Of a DNA stretch of 63,953 nt, positions 25,188-33,906 are shown piece after piece (position 1 is the first letter of the stretch; every line of letters begins with the position of its first letter). A model generated the notes under the pieces. The model saw only the letters and a list, made by a program, of their open reading frames with translations. It was not told the DNA's origin and did no database searches. The stretch is from Kaistia soli DSM 19436 (GTDB lineage Bacteria > Pseudomonadota > Alphaproteobacteria > Rhizobiales > Kaistiaceae). The position numbers and the translations under genes were made by a program. The DNA lies in contig NZ_FQUP01000012.1 in NCBI RefSeq assembly GCF_900129325.1, positions 1-63,953 on the forward strand. Reading direction: 5' to 3'.

Positions 25188-27186
25188 CCATATTCCCCGG
25201 TCGCATCTGCCGCCGAAGCTCATCAGCCACGACGCCGCGCACGGTGCTCTCCATTTCCTTCCGCATGCGGTTGGCGAGATCCTGGTTCTGCTCGGGCGAG
25301 CCGGAGCTGCCATTGACCGTGATCGGCGCCGAAATCTGGATCGACTGGGGCGGCACGGCGCCACCCGGCCGAGCTCCCACGCTGGTCGGCACTGCCGTCT
25401 CAGGGGTGCCGTAGATCCCACCAGTCGCGAACAAGCTCGAGCCGCTATTGATAGCGTGCAGCAAGGCGCGGTGCTTCGCAGTGGCCTTGGCGTTGACAAT
25501 GAACTCCCCGTTCGAAGCCCAAATCGGGATGCTGTCGCTGGTGCCGGTGCCGGGACCACGGATGTCGCCGCCCTCGGCGTAGACGCCGCCGGCGGCAGGT
25601 GCGCCGAGAGCGATGCTGCCGAGGATCGAGGTGAGATTGAAGCCTCCCGAGAGCTTATCGAACGCCTGGTCGAGAAGCTTGTCGATGACGCGATCCAGGG
25701 CGCCAGAGAGGGCGTCGGCCGCGCTTGCGCCGTTGCGCAAGTCATCGATGAGGCCGCGCACGGCATCGGTGGCTACACCTTTGAAGGCCTGCTGCGCCTG
25801 ATTGGCGCTCTTCTGCGCGGCCTCCTGCTGCTCAATCGCCGCCGTGAGCTCGCGGATCTTCGCCTTCTGCTGTTCGGTCGCCGAGGCGCCCGCCTGCCGG
25901 AGATTGGTCGCGACGGCGCGCTCCGCATCGGTCTTGCCGACCAGGGCGAGCTCTTCCTCGAGAGAGCTGATCAGAGCCTCGACAGCGTCGGCCTCGCTGC
26001 GAGCTGCGCCAGCCGATGCCGCACGAGAGCCGCCTCCTCCGCCACCACGGGCGACGGGGTTCGGGTCATAGTCCAGGAGGTTCGGCGGCCGGTAGGGAAT
26101 GGGCGGCAAGTTGGTCTGCGAGATCGGCGGACCATCAGAAGCCCGCGCGCGGGTGGCGCGATCCTCAGAGACGACGGGCGCCGCCGTCCCCGCCGAGAAG
26201 GTGCGAGCGCGCGCGTTCTCGCGGGCGTCGTCGGCCGGTCCAGGCAAGGCGCGCTTCTGCGCCAGGAGCTCGACGTTGCCGCCGAGCATGAAGGCGTTGA
26301 AGTTGAGCCAGTTCGGATCGTTCATGAAGCGCGAGAACGAATTGCCGAGGGCGTTGCTCTGGGCGATGAGCGGCCCCATGGCGCTCGACGCCGACAGAAT
26401 CGCCGAGACGAGATTGCCCTTGATGACAGTCGCAATGAGATCCCACTGCGCCGCGAGCAGCGCCGCGCGGTCGACCAGCTCGGTCTCGATGATGGCGCCG
26501 GACGCCTTCGCCTCGTCGCCGACGCGCTGGATCTTGTCCGCTCCCATGTCGACCAGACGAATGAATTGCTCGGCGCCGGTGCCGCCAAAGAGCTCGTCGA
26601 GATTGAGAATACGCGCCGAGGTGTCGAGCTGCTGCAAGCGGCCAATGACCTCGAGGAAGAGCGCCGAGGGATCGCGCAACTTCGCCTTCAACTGGTCGGC
26701 GGTGTAGCCGAGCCTGGTTAAGGCATCCGCCGCCGAGCCCTTGCCGGTGAGAGCGAACTCTGCGCCGCGAAGCTGGAGCTCCTTCAAACCGTCGACCAGG
26801 GCGTCGGTGCCGACGCGCGCGTGCCGAGCGGCAACGTTGAGGCGCTGGAAACCCTCGACGCCGACGCCGGCCTGCTGTGCCTGGGCTTTCAGGTCGGCGA
26901 TGCCCTTGACCGCGCCCTCAATGGCGCCGGTGAACTCGCCAATGACACCAGCGGCCAGGCCGCCGGCGAAGCCCGTCGCGAAACCCTTCAGACTGCCGAA
27001 AGCCTTGTCGATCGACGAAGCGGCCTTGTCCATGTCGCGCGAGATCCGCTTGGAAGCGCGAGTGGAGCCTGCCGTCATTTCGTCAAACTTGCGCAACGTC
27101 AACGCGGTTGACTTCGTGAGCTCCTTTTCCAGGCGGCTGGTGCGCGCCTCGATCTGGGCAATTACGAGCCGAGGAACTTCAGTCAT
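25171..27186 (-). CDS. Tail tape measure protein
   Basis: 671 aa. The N terminus is a long coiled coil (VIAQIEARTSRLEKELTKST), then a hydrophobic Gly-rich segment (KGFATGFAGGLAAGVIGEF). A tape-measure domain follows (AQQAGVGVEGFQRLNVAARH and ELFGGTGAEQFIRLVDMGAD). The C terminus has the typical GPGTGTSDSIPIWASNGEF and VNAKATAKHR segments. In siphophages the length of this protein sets tail length; 671 aa would give a tail of roughly 100 nm. It starts 3 bp after the TerL stop, an unusual neighbour, and no tail tube gene precedes it. This is the last gene of the minus-strand module. Confidence 0.88.
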   Translation of the reverse strand: MTEVPRLVIAQIEARTSRLEKELTKSTALTLRKFDEMTAGSTRASKRISRDMDKAASSIDKAFGSLKGFATGFAGGLAAGVIGEFTGAIEGAVKGIADLKAQAQQAGVGVEGFQRLNVAARHARVGTDALVDGLKELQLRGAEFALTGKGSAADALTRLGYTADQLKAKLRDPSALFLEVIGRLQQLDTSARILNLDELFGGTGAEQFIRLVDMGADKIQRVGDEAKASGAIIETELVDRAALLAAQWDLIATVIKGNLVSAILSASSAMGPLIAQSNALGNSFSRFMNDPNWLNFNAFMLGGNVELLAQKRALPGPADDARENARARTFSAGTAAPVVSEDRATRARASDGPPISQTNLPPIPYRPPNLLDYDPNPVARGGGGGGSRAASAGAARSEADAVEALISSLEEELALVGKTDAERAVATNLRQAGASATEQQKAKIRELTAAIEQQEAAQKSANQAQQAFKGVATDAVRGLIDDLRNGASAADALSGALDRVIDKLLDQAFDKLSGGFNLTSILGSIALGAPAAGGVYAEGGDIRGPGTGTSDSIPIWASNGEFIVNAKATAKHRALLHAINSGSSLFATGGIYGTPETAVPTSVGARPGGAVPPQSIQISAPITVNGSSGSPEQNQDLANRMRKEMESTVRGVVADELRRQMRPGNMVNRRS

Positions 27187-27189
27187 GGT

Positions 27190-28806
27190 TCAAATCCAAA
27201 GATCTTCAGGTGAAATGCGGGGGTCGGAATAGATCGAATAGCGTTTCTTCGATCCTGCCGAGGCGCGGCCGACTGCCATCGCTGCAGCGACAGCACCATC
27301 GATGCGGTCGCGGCTCTTGCCCTTGTGGAAGGACTTGTTGCCGGCCTTGTCGGTCTCGACGCTGATGTTCTCGAAGTGCCAGCGGAGGATCGGATTGCCG
27401 CCGTGACGCAAGCGGCCGGCGATGATCGCGCGCTCGAGCTCCTTGATCGCCGGCGCCATGGTGATCCAGCCCTGCCGCATCTCAATGGCGGGGAAGCCGT
27501 CCTCGGCGAGGTTCGCCATCATGTTGCGCGCCAGGTGTGGATCGAAGGCGATCTCGCGAACATCGTAGGCGTCGCAGAGCTCGCGGATCTTCTCCTCGAC
27601 GGCGCGGAAGTCGACGACGTTGCCAGGCGTGGCGGTGATGAAGCCTTCCTCTTTCCAACGGGGATACGGAACGCCATCGCGGTCAGCTCTGCCGCGTAGG
27701 TTCTGCTCTGGGCAGAAGAACCAGGGATGCACGACGTAGCCGTCGCCATCGCGCCAGGCCGCGACGACAACGGTGAGATCAGAATTGGAAGAGAGATCGA
27801 CGCCGAGCCAGCAAGGTTCTCCCTTCAGCGCCTCGAGGTCGACGGGAGGCTCGGCGCCCTGGTCGTAGATCGCCATCTCGACGAAGGGATCGGCGCTGTG
27901 ATCGAGCCAGACATTGAGGTTCAACTGCCGAAAGGCTTCGCGGTCGCCAGGGCGGTGCTCTGCCTCGGCCGCTAGCTGGCGAAGCCCTTCGATGTCGGGA
28001 TAGGCCGGCGAGCATGACAAGCCAGGATTGGCGCGGTGCCAAACGGCCTCATCTCGCCAATCGGTATCGGGGTCGGTTTCGAACAAGATCGGCAGCGTCG
28101 CCGGGTCGTGGATCTCGCCACGCGCAACCTTGCGGGCATAGTCGACGATATCGAAGGCGACGTTCTCCTGCCCGCGTCCTGCCGTCGTCGCGACGACCAG
28201 GAGCGAGCCGGGCGTCTTCACCAGGCCGGACTTCAGCACGTCCCAGAGGTCACGCTTTTTCCAGGCGTGGAGCTCGTCAGCCAGAACGAAAACGGGCGTG
28301 CGGCCGTGCTGGGTGCCGGCATCGCACGAGATAGCCTCATAGAACGAGCCGTGCTTCCTGGACGTGAGCCGGTTGCGGTAATCCTGCAGCGAGACGACAG
28401 AGGCAACAGGAGCCGTCGCGCGAACGATGCCGAGCGCCTCGGCATAAGCAAGCCGCGCCTGCTTGCGATCTGAGGCGGCGCTGATCACTTCGCCACCAGG
28501 CACGCGCTCGGGGCCGACTGTGTGCAGGAGGGCGAGCGCCGCCGAGAGCGAGGTCTTCCGGTTGCCGCGCGGCAGGAGGAGGACAACGGTCTTCACGATC
28601 CTGGTGCCGTCCTCATGGCGCGGCCCATAGATGCGACGAACGATCCGCTCCTGCCAGGCGTCGAGAACGAAGGGATGGCCGCGCTTGAGGTTCTTGGGGT
28701 GACGGAGCGCCTTCAGGAACCGAACAGCACGCTCGCCATAGCCAAAGGGGTCCGGGATCTCCGAGCCGTCATAGATCCAATGCGGGAAGGTCGCTGCAGC
28801 TGCCAT
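27190..28806 (-). CDS. Terminase large subunit
   Basis: Packaging ATPase and nuclease, about 538 aa. The ATPase domain has a Walker-A-like VVLLLPRGNRKTSLSAA near residue 80, and Walker B VFVLADELHAW with the catalytic Glu. The coupling motif region is LLVVATTAGRG. The RNase-H-like nuclease domain has GVDLSSNSDLTVVVA, EIAFDPHLARNMMA and a final acidic residue in RDRIDGAVAAAMAVG. It belongs to the Terminase_1/HK97 group. The ATG at 28806 overlaps the TerS stop as TGATG; an in-frame GTG is one codon upstream. Confidence 0.94.
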   Translation of the reverse strand: MAAAATFPHWIYDGSEIPDPFGYGERAVRFLKALRHPKNLKRGHPFVLDAWQERIVRRIYGPRHEDGTRIVKTVVLLLPRGNRKTSLSAALALLHTVGPERVPGGEVISAASDRKQARLAYAEALGIVRATAPVASVVSLQDYRNRLTSRKHGSFYEAISCDAGTQHGRTPVFVLADELHAWKKRDLWDVLKSGLVKTPGSLLVVATTAGRGQENVAFDIVDYARKVARGEIHDPATLPILFETDPDTDWRDEAVWHRANPGLSCSPAYPDIEGLRQLAAEAEHRPGDREAFRQLNLNVWLDHSADPFVEMAIYDQGAEPPVDLEALKGEPCWLGVDLSSNSDLTVVVAAWRDGDGYVVHPWFFCPEQNLRGRADRDGVPYPRWKEEGFITATPGNVVDFRAVEEKIRELCDAYDVREIAFDPHLARNMMANLAEDGFPAIEMRQGWITMAPAIKELERAIIAGRLRHGGNPILRWHFENISVETDKAGNKSFHKGKSRDRIDGAVAAAMAVGRASAGSKKRYSIYSDPRISPEDLWI

Positions 28807-29189
28807 CACTCAAGCGCCAGGTCGTCGGCGCCGTCGTCCAGGTCGTCGGCGCGGATGGCAGGCCTGCTGCGGCTAACAGGCGTCAGGCCATATTCCGCGG
28901 CGAGCTGGCGCGCGGTCTGCATCGCCTTGTCGGCCATGCGGAAGAGGACCGGATCAATGGCGCCGGCCTTCTGGATCTCGAGCTCGAGGTCGCGGACGCG
29001 GCCCATGGCGACGCAATAATTCTCGACGCCGCCCATGTCAGCTTCGTCCAAGATCTTGCGCGCGACCAGGTCCGGCATGATCCGGCGCCACTCGGCGCGC
29101 GCGTGCTTGCCGAGCCAGGCCGGCGGCTTGGGGATGCCGGTGACGGCCGAGCTACCCGCGACGATCGCACTGGGCTTGCGGCCTCTCAC
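28806..29189 (-). CDS. Terminase small subunit (P27 family)
   Basis: About 127 aa, DNA-recognition subunit of the packaging motor. Starting at GTG (29189) the protein reads MRGRKPSAIVAGSSAVTG, the usual P27 N terminus, with GGAGG at good spacing and a GTGA overlap with the upstream stop. The central part (PPAWLGKHARAEWRRIMPDL, then ADMGGVENYCVAMGRVRDLE) and C-terminal LTPVSRSRP are typical of Terminase_4. It sits directly before TerL. The terminase pair lies downstream of the head-completion genes rather than at the start of the module. Confidence 0.9.
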   Translation of the reverse strand: MRGRKPSAIVAGSSAVTGIPKPPAWLGKHARAEWRRIMPDLVARKILDEADMGGVENYCVAMGRVRDLELEIQKAGAIDPVLFRMADKAMQTARQLAAEYGLTPVSRSRPAIRADDLDDGADDLALE

Positions 29190-29509
29190 GGTTCGATCCT
29201 CCGGCATTCAAGCTCGAGCTCGACGCACCTTTCAGGCTCGCTGATCTTGATGACGCGGTATGGCTCGCCGGCGAAGACGACTTGATCCTCGCGCCGGAGA
29301 TCGGCGAGCCAGCGCACGCGAAGGATGAGCGTGCTCTCACTGAGCGTGCCGCTGTCGTGCTGCATCTCGGCGATCGTACGCTCAACCAGCTCGGCGCGCC
29401 TGGTGGCGATGGCCGACCAGGTGGTGACAGGCCGGCCGGCATCGTCGACGGTGACGGCCGAGCGCTCGATGGCAATGGTGTGAGCGAGAAGTCCCGCACG
29501 GATGGTCAT
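29186..29509 (-). CDS. Phage head closure / head-tail adaptor protein
   Basis: 107 aa, small beta-barrel protein of the head-tail joining family. Typical features are IRAGLLAHTIAIERSAVTVD near the N terminus, TTWSAIATRRAELVER, and a C-terminal WLADLRREDQVVFAGEPYRV segment. It follows the DUF3168 gene with an ATGA overlap. In standard siphophages head closure precedes gp10 and DUF3168, so the order here is shifted. Confidence 0.85.
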   Translation of the reverse strand: MTIRAGLLAHTIAIERSAVTVDDAGRPVTTWSAIATRRAELVERTIAEMQHDSGTLSESTLILRVRWLADLRREDQVVFAGEPYRVIKISEPERCVELELECRRIEP

Positions 29510-29928
29510 GCGCTCGCCCTTTCCTGGAGGATGGCGCGGACAGAGACGACGCCATGCGCGTGCAGCCCGTCCGGGTCGCGCATGAACGTTTCACCGGCGA
29601 CGCTGAGGTCGTGGCAGGTGTAGCCAGGCGCCGACCAGGGATATCCTCTGAGCGCCAAGCGGATCGCATGCGCGATCTCCTTCACCTCGACGGTGCTCGG
29701 CTCTGCGGTCCAGATGTGCAGATCCGAGAAGAGCTCGTCATGGTGGTTGCCCTCGTACCAGTAGGTGCCGAGATTGCCATAACCCTCGCCGATGATGATG
29801 CAGGGGAAGGCAGTCGGCCGGCCGCTGCGATCGAGGATGAAGTCGCGGCTCACGAGCGCCGTCACCTCGGCCGAGTTGACCAGGCGCGCATAGACGAGCT
29901 TCTGTAGGGCGAGCGAAGGGCTGGTCAC
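29506..29928 (-). CDS. DUF3168 tail completion / terminator protein
   Basis: 140 aa. It carries DUF3168 hallmarks: SPSLALQKLVYARLVNSAEV, TAFPCIIIGEGY, and DLHIWTAEPSTVEVKEIAHA. This protein caps the tail tube and joins it to the head-closure protein in siphophages. It overlaps both neighbours by ATGA. Its presence means the element makes the head side of a tail interface although no tail tube gene is seen. Confidence 0.87.
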   Translation of the reverse strand: MTSPSLALQKLVYARLVNSAEVTALVSRDFILDRSGRPTAFPCIIIGEGYGNLGTYWYEGNHHDELFSDLHIWTAEPSTVEVKEIAHAIRLALRGYPWSAPGYTCHDLSVAGETFMRDPDGLHAHGVVSVRAILQERASA

Positions 29929-30293
29929 GCGTTGTACCTCTTCACAGCTGCGGTGATCGCGCGGTTGATGCGGCTGGTGGAACGACGCCGAAACGAACGG
30001 ACGATCGGCCAGAAATAGGGCTGCGCCGGAGTATCGATGGTGCCGAACTCGACGTAGGTGGCGTGCGGTGCCGCCGCGTTGCCGGCGACGACCTTCCGGG
30101 ACAGCTCGTGTTGACCAGGCTCAACACGGATGCTAGCGCGGAGATCGCCGTCATCGGACGGCGCCAGCGACTTCATCGCCGACACCATTTCGTCGGCCGA
30201 TTTGTCCACTGCCGGGGCGATGTCGGCCTTGATCTGGGCCGGAAGCGCCGCCATGAAGGCCTTAAAGCGAGCTTTTCCGCCGTCGTCTGCCAT
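29925..30293 (-). CDS. HK97 gp10-like head-tail joining protein
   Basis: 122 aa. The family signature is seen in MVSAMKSLAPSDDGDLRASI and then NAAAPHATYVEFGTIDTPAQ and PYFWPIVRSFRR. HK97 gp10-like proteins act at the head-tail junction. It overlaps the next gene by 4 bp, and its first base coincides with the last base of the gp6-like gene. Confidence 0.88.
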   Translation of the reverse strand: MADDGGKARFKAFMAALPAQIKADIAPAVDKSADEMVSAMKSLAPSDDGDLRASIRVEPGQHELSRKVVAGNAAAPHATYVEFGTIDTPAQPYFWPIVRSFRRRSTSRINRAITAAVKRYNA

Positions 30294-30586
30294 TATCCGA
30301 CCGTCCGATTACGCATTTCGCGCAGGAGATCGCGCGCGCCGAGGGGGATCTCGGCCGCGTTGGCGCCGACCAGGACGGCCTCGCGGTTCGTGTTGAAGTG
30401 GCCGACCAGCATTCGGACGGCGTGCTTGAAATCCTCAGGGATCTCCCCATCCTCTGCGAAGATCGGTCCGGTATAGCGGAGCGCATAGGCTTCAGCCGCC
30501 GCGATCATGCTGAGCAGCACGGCGTCGTCTTCATCTCCTTCGATGCGGAGGAAGCTCTTGGCGTCCTCAACGGTGATCACGGGCAT
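30293..30586 (-). CDS. Head-tail connector (HK97 gp6-like)
   Basis: 97 aa all-helical protein: VTVEDAKSFLRIEGDEDDAV-like N terminus, SMIAAAEAYALRYTGPIF, EDFKHAVRMLVGHFNTNREA and a C-terminal RDLLREMRNRTV. This is the adaptor that docks onto the portal. It follows an 86-bp gap after the HTH-like gene that includes a run of eight G on the coding strand, the only sizeable gap inside the module. Confidence 0.88.
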   Translation of the reverse strand: MPVITVEDAKSFLRIEGDEDDAVLLSMIAAAEAYALRYTGPIFAEDGEIPEDFKHAVRMLVGHFNTNREAVLVGANAAEIPLGARDLLREMRNRTVG

Positions 30587-30672
30587 TTCAAAATCCTATT
30601 TCGGCTCGATATTGCGCGTTTGACAGCACGCCGGTCTTCACTGAATACTTCAAAGGTGCTTGATACCCCCCC

Positions 30673-31098
30673 CTAGGCCGCTCGCTTCCTCTTTCGAGGT
30701 GCACGGAAGCCATAAGGTGCAGTCAGGGCCTCGCCGACAGGCCAGCCACTCTTGAGACGGCCACGGAGAACGCTGCGATCGAGGCCGAGGCGCTCCGACC
30801 ATTCGGCAATGGTGTGGCGCTCGCCTTCGAACTCGTAACTGCACTCGGCGCGCTCGGGATTAGCGTCATAGGCTTGGATGCAGCGAACGGCGCCTTCACG
30901 AACGGCTTTCGGATCGAGACCGGCGAGGTGGCAGACTTCGTTGAAGTCGGCGCTCGGCTTGGTGAGCCAAGAGCGAGCTTGATAGCGCACAAGGTCTTTG
31001 TTGTTTTGCGCGGCTGCGGTGAGGGTCGCATCGTCTATCGCCAAAGCAATGACGTTGATCCAGAGCTGGCGCGCGCAGTCGGCAGCGTCGGCGCTCAT
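30673..31098 (-). CDS. Hypothetical phage protein with HTH-like C terminus
   Basis: 141 aa from the ATG at 31098, which overlaps the HNH stop by ATGA. The N-terminal half is helical (CARQLWINVIALAIDDATLT, then RSWLTKPSADFNEVCHLAGL and DPKAVREGAVRCI). The C-terminal half contains an HTH-like element (HTIAEWSERLGLDRSVLRGR, then LKSGWPVGEALTAPYG), similar to the small DNA-binding helices that accompany HNH nucleases in phages. It may guide the HNH enzyme or regulate packaging; this is inference. Confidence 0.6.
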   Translation of the reverse strand: MSADAADCARQLWINVIALAIDDATLTAAAQNNKDLVRYQARSWLTKPSADFNEVCHLAGLDPKAVREGAVRCIQAYDANPERAECSYEFEGERHTIAEWSERLGLDRSVLRGRLKSGWPVGEALTAPYGFRAPRKRKRAA

Positions 31099-31439
31099 GG
31101 CTGGCACTCCAGGCGCTGCTTGATCGAGCTGTGACAGGTGGCGCATAGGGATTGCAGGTTGCTCGCGTCCCTGAGCAGAGCGCGGTCGCCGCGGTGCGCG
31201 ACGACATGGTCGGCGATCGTCGCCGGCTCACTGCACATGACGCAGTTCGGGTGCTGCGCCAGGTGGTGCATGCGGGCGATGCGATGTTCACGGTCATAGC
31301 CGCGACGCCAGGCCGAGGGACGTCTCGCATCATGGCGACGGTGACGCTCCAGGAGGCGCCTGCGCTGGCAAGCGCAGAGCTCGCCGGCAGGGACGATCTC
31401 GCCGCAGCAAGGGCGGATGCGGGGAGGCTTGAACGGCAT
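31095..31439 (-). CDS. HNH endonuclease
   Basis: 114 aa starting MPFKPPRIRPCCGEIVP. Zinc-ligand Cys pairs (CCG...CAC and CVMC...CATC) frame the HNH core: ADHVVAHRGDRALLRDASNL then QSLCATCHSSIKQR, with the invariant His in DHV and Asn in SNL. HNH proteins next to terminase and portal genes are needed for DNA packaging in cos-type phages and in capsid-forming satellites. Here it is between the capsid and connector genes. Confidence 0.85.
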   Translation of the reverse strand: MPFKPPRIRPCCGEIVPAGELCACQRRRLLERHRRHDARRPSAWRRGYDREHRIARMHHLAQHPNCVMCSEPATIADHVVAHRGDRALLRDASNLQSLCATCHSSIKQRLECQP

Positions 31440-31443
31440 GTGC

Positions 31444-32085
31444 TCAGGCTCCCAACTTCGCCTTAAGGGCGTGCAGCCCGGCGCGGTCAAACTCGACATC
31501 CATGCCGGTGACAGGATCGACGGTGGGCTCCAGGTGATAGAGCTGCTGGAGATCCTGGTCGTCAGGATGCGCCGGCGGAGGGAGCTCTTTCGACAGCGCC
31601 TCGGCGACGGTAAGAGCGTGTATATGGGCGTTGAGAGCGACGTCGAGCTCGGCGAGCGTGGCGTCGAGCACCTGGTCGGGAGTCCAGTGGAAAGTTACGA
31701 TGCAGGCGCCGTAAAGCCGCCTGTAGTGCTTCGCCAGAGAGAAGGGCTTGGCGGTGATGGCTGGCGTCGCCTGGGGCGGCCGCTGCGACTCATCCGGGTC
31801 GACGCCGGACAGAATGAGCAGAAAGCGCAGGAGCGGCTCCTGGAGGCTCCTGAGCGTCTTGCCGAGCGGGCCGAAGTCGAGCTCGTCCAGGAGGTCGGAC
31901 GGGTCATCCTCTGCGCCCTCGACGATGATCGCCTTGATGAGCGTGACGTTGCCCTCGACGATCGCCGAGGCGAGCCGAGAGAAGCCGATGCGCTCGAGGC
32001 GGATCGCGGCTCGCAGCGACGCGCGAAGCCGGATCGGCACTCCAGGACCGATCGAGATCACAATGTCGTCTGCGAGCCGCAACAT
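31444..32085 (-). CDS. Hypothetical protein of the structural module
   Basis: 213 aa, not recognised with confidence. The N-terminal 60 residues (VISIGPGVPIRLRASLRAAI, RLERIGFSRLASAIVEGNV) look like a small domain. The C-terminal half (YRRLYGACIVTFHWTPDQVL, DATLAELDVALNAHIHALT) has the W-T-P and helical pattern of some tail-assembly chaperones. It could be a tail chaperone, a head decoration protein or a DNA-packaging accessory. It lies 2 bp after the major capsid gene. Confidence 0.5.
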   Translation of the reverse strand: MLRLADDIVISIGPGVPIRLRASLRAAIRLERIGFSRLASAIVEGNVTLIKAIIVEGAEDDPSDLLDELDFGPLGKTLRSLQEPLLRFLLILSGVDPDESQRPPQATPAITAKPFSLAKHYRRLYGACIVTFHWTPDQVLDATLAELDVALNAHIHALTVAEALSKELPPPAHPDDQDLQQLYHLEPTVDPVTGMDVEFDRAGLHALKAKLGA

Positions 32086-32087
32086 GG

Positions 32088-33212
32088 TTACGCCTTCACG
32101 CGCAGCTTGGTCAGAGCCTCGCCGAGCACGACCTTGCCGCCGACGCGACGACGGGCGCCGAACTTGACGATGCCGTTGCCATAGCCGGTGACTTCGTCGC
32201 GGATCGGGTCGATTGCCACGCGGTCGGTGATCAGGTAGCCGGATGCCAAGTCGCCGAAGACGATCGGCACCAGGCCGGCGGTGGGGTTCGGCATATGCGG
32301 GGCCTCATAGACCGGACGGCCGAGGAGGCTCGGCGGCTGACCAGCCGCGACGGACTTCTCCCAAATGTACTGACCATCAGAACCCTTCATCTTGCGGATG
32401 AGAGCCATGGTGGCGCGGTTCATGAGCCAGGAGCCGCTCGCCGAATAGGCCGACTGGAGGCCGTAGAAGAGATCGATGATCTCATCGGCGACGATGGTGC
32501 CGGTGGTGGCAGTCGTGAGCATCGAAAGCTCGGTGCTGGTCAGGACGCCTTCCGCCTGGGTCGTGCCGTTGCCAGAGATGAACCACGACGACTCGAGGGC
32601 GCCGAACTTCTTCGCCAGGTGGTTGCCAATGAACGACCCGATGTCGATCACGCTATCCTCGAGGGTAATGCGCGAGACGGGGACGACCACGGCCATCTCG
32701 AAATTCTTGATGTCGATCTGTTCGAAGGTCGGCTCGTCCTCGGTGCGCGCGGCGACTTCGGTCACGCTGACAGGCACGACTTCGTCGACCAGGCGCGGGA
32801 TCTGGAGCAAGCCGCCGTTGACGCTGACGACCTGTGCAAGCTGCCGGACCGGGCTGAACGTCGTGAGCTTCTCGATGATCTCTTCCCGGCGAATGGTCGG
32901 AATGAGCGGCGCGCCGGAGCCGGCGCCGGTGGTGAGCGCCTTGGTCTCGAGCGAGATATGGCCGGTGCGAAGCCACTCGTCATAGGCCTTCACGTCGGCG
33001 TCGCTGTCGTCGGCCTTGGTGATCAGAGCGGGCCGGCCGAGCTTCGCCTCGATCTTGTCGAGACGGTCGCCGGCCTTCTTCTCGATGTCGACCAGGCGCG
33101 CCTCAACGGTCGACTGGAGATCGCCGAGCGCCTTGGTCACGATGTCGTCGGCCTCATCGCCGGCCTTCAGTTCGATCGGCGAGAACGCCGCAGAGGGATA
33201 GCATGCAGACAC
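32088..33212 (-). CDS. HK97-family major capsid protein
   Basis: 374 aa, GTG start at 33212 with an AAAGGC site. An N-terminal coiled-coil delta domain (KALGDLQSTVEARLVDIEKK) is followed by a linker near residues 70-90, where the prohead protease would cut. Then comes the HK97 fold: GAPLIPTIRREEIIEKLTTF, SPVRQLAQVVSVNGG, SWFISGNGTTQAEGVLTS, PPSLLGRPVYEAPHMPN and FGDLASGYLITDR. It is preceded by the protease gene, the normal order. Confidence 0.94.
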   Translation of the reverse strand: MSACYPSAAFSPIELKAGDEADDIVTKALGDLQSTVEARLVDIEKKAGDRLDKIEAKLGRPALITKADDSDADVKAYDEWLRTGHISLETKALTTGAGSGAPLIPTIRREEIIEKLTTFSPVRQLAQVVSVNGGLLQIPRLVDEVVPVSVTEVAARTEDEPTFEQIDIKNFEMAVVVPVSRITLEDSVIDIGSFIGNHLAKKFGALESSWFISGNGTTQAEGVLTSTELSMLTTATTGTIVADEIIDLFYGLQSAYSASGSWLMNRATMALIRKMKGSDGQYIWEKSVAAGQPPSLLGRPVYEAPHMPNPTAGLVPIVFGDLASGYLITDRVAIDPIRDEVTGYGNGIVKFGARRRVGGKVVLGEALTKLRVKA

Positions 33213-33223
33213 GAGTTTGCCTT

Positions 33224-33724
33224 TCAGGTGCGAAGCGCCACGGCGGCGCGGGTGATAGCCTCGGCAATGCGAATTGCGGCCGTGGCGTCCTTGGAGGCGG
33301 TGATGCGCGCTCCGGGATGGGCGGGAATGGTCACGAGCGAGATCTCGACCAGGTTCAGATCCGAGATGTTCCGACCGCCGCCCTTGCGGGGCGCGGCCTT
33401 GCGGGTCATGAAACCGATCGACAGGCCGGTGACGGCGCCGGCCTGGACCAGGCTGCGGATCTCGCGGGCGCGCTCGACGGTGTCGACCAGGAGCCGGCCG
33501 CGCACCTCGAGGCCGGCCTCGGTCTCGGTGGCGCTTTCCCAGATGCCGATCGGCTCGGCGGGATCGTGCGCGAATAGCATCGGGATCGGCAGGGAGGCGC
33601 CGGCGAAGGCGCCCTTCTCGATCATGTCGCCGACGCGATCGGGCGTGCCGAAGGGCCAGGCGGTGCCGCTGATCATGCCGGCATCGTCAATGCCAAAGCT
33701 GGCCTTGAGCTCGACGCGGTTCAT
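33224..33724 (-). CDS. HK97-family prohead protease
   Basis: 166 aa serine protease that matures the capsid. The catalytic His is in PMLFAHDPAEPIG and the Ser in TGLSIGFMTRK. The usual end strand NLVEISLVTIPAHPGARI is present. It starts at 33724 in an ATGA overlap with the small gene before it and ends 11 bp before the capsid GTG. Confidence 0.92.
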   Translation of the reverse strand: MNRVELKASFGIDDAGMISGTAWPFGTPDRVGDMIEKGAFAGASLPIPMLFAHDPAEPIGIWESATETEAGLEVRGRLLVDTVERAREIRSLVQAGAVTGLSIGFMTRKAAPRKGGGRNISDLNLVEISLVTIPAHPGARITASKDATAAIRIAEAITRAAVALRT

Positions 33725-33906
33725 GCGGCGCCTCCGTGAACCTTCTTCTCGACGGAGAGCTCGTGCTGCAGCCGGAGATGGTCAATCGCGTGGATGATCG
33801 ACTTCGCCATGTCGGTTTCGCGCCGAGAGTACTTGTGGCTGTCGGCGACCATGCGCTCGAGGCTCGCTTTCACGATCTCGACGATTTCGGTGTCGATGTG
33901 TTTCAT
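33721..33906 (-). CDS. Small helical protein of the structural module
   Basis: 61 aa starting MKHIDTEIVEIVKASLERMV. It is highly charged and helical, with two His-rich turns (DSHKYSRRETDMAKSIIHAI and DHLRLQHELSVEKKVHG). Both ends overlap the neighbouring genes by ATGA, which is good evidence that it is translated. Function is unknown. Confidence 0.7.
   Translation of the reverse strand: MKHIDTEIVEIVKASLERMVADSHKYSRRETDMAKSIIHAIDHLRLQHELSVEKKVHGGAA

Noticed and set aside
30666-30673. Run of eight C (G on the coding strand) as a phase-variable tract
   Set aside because: It lies between genes just after a stop codon, so slippage would not change a reading frame; an effect on transcription is possible but unsupported.
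32295-33797. 500-aa open frame on the plus strand across the capsid region
   Set aside because: Antisense to the major capsid and protease genes, which have clear family motifs; composition is that of a shadow.
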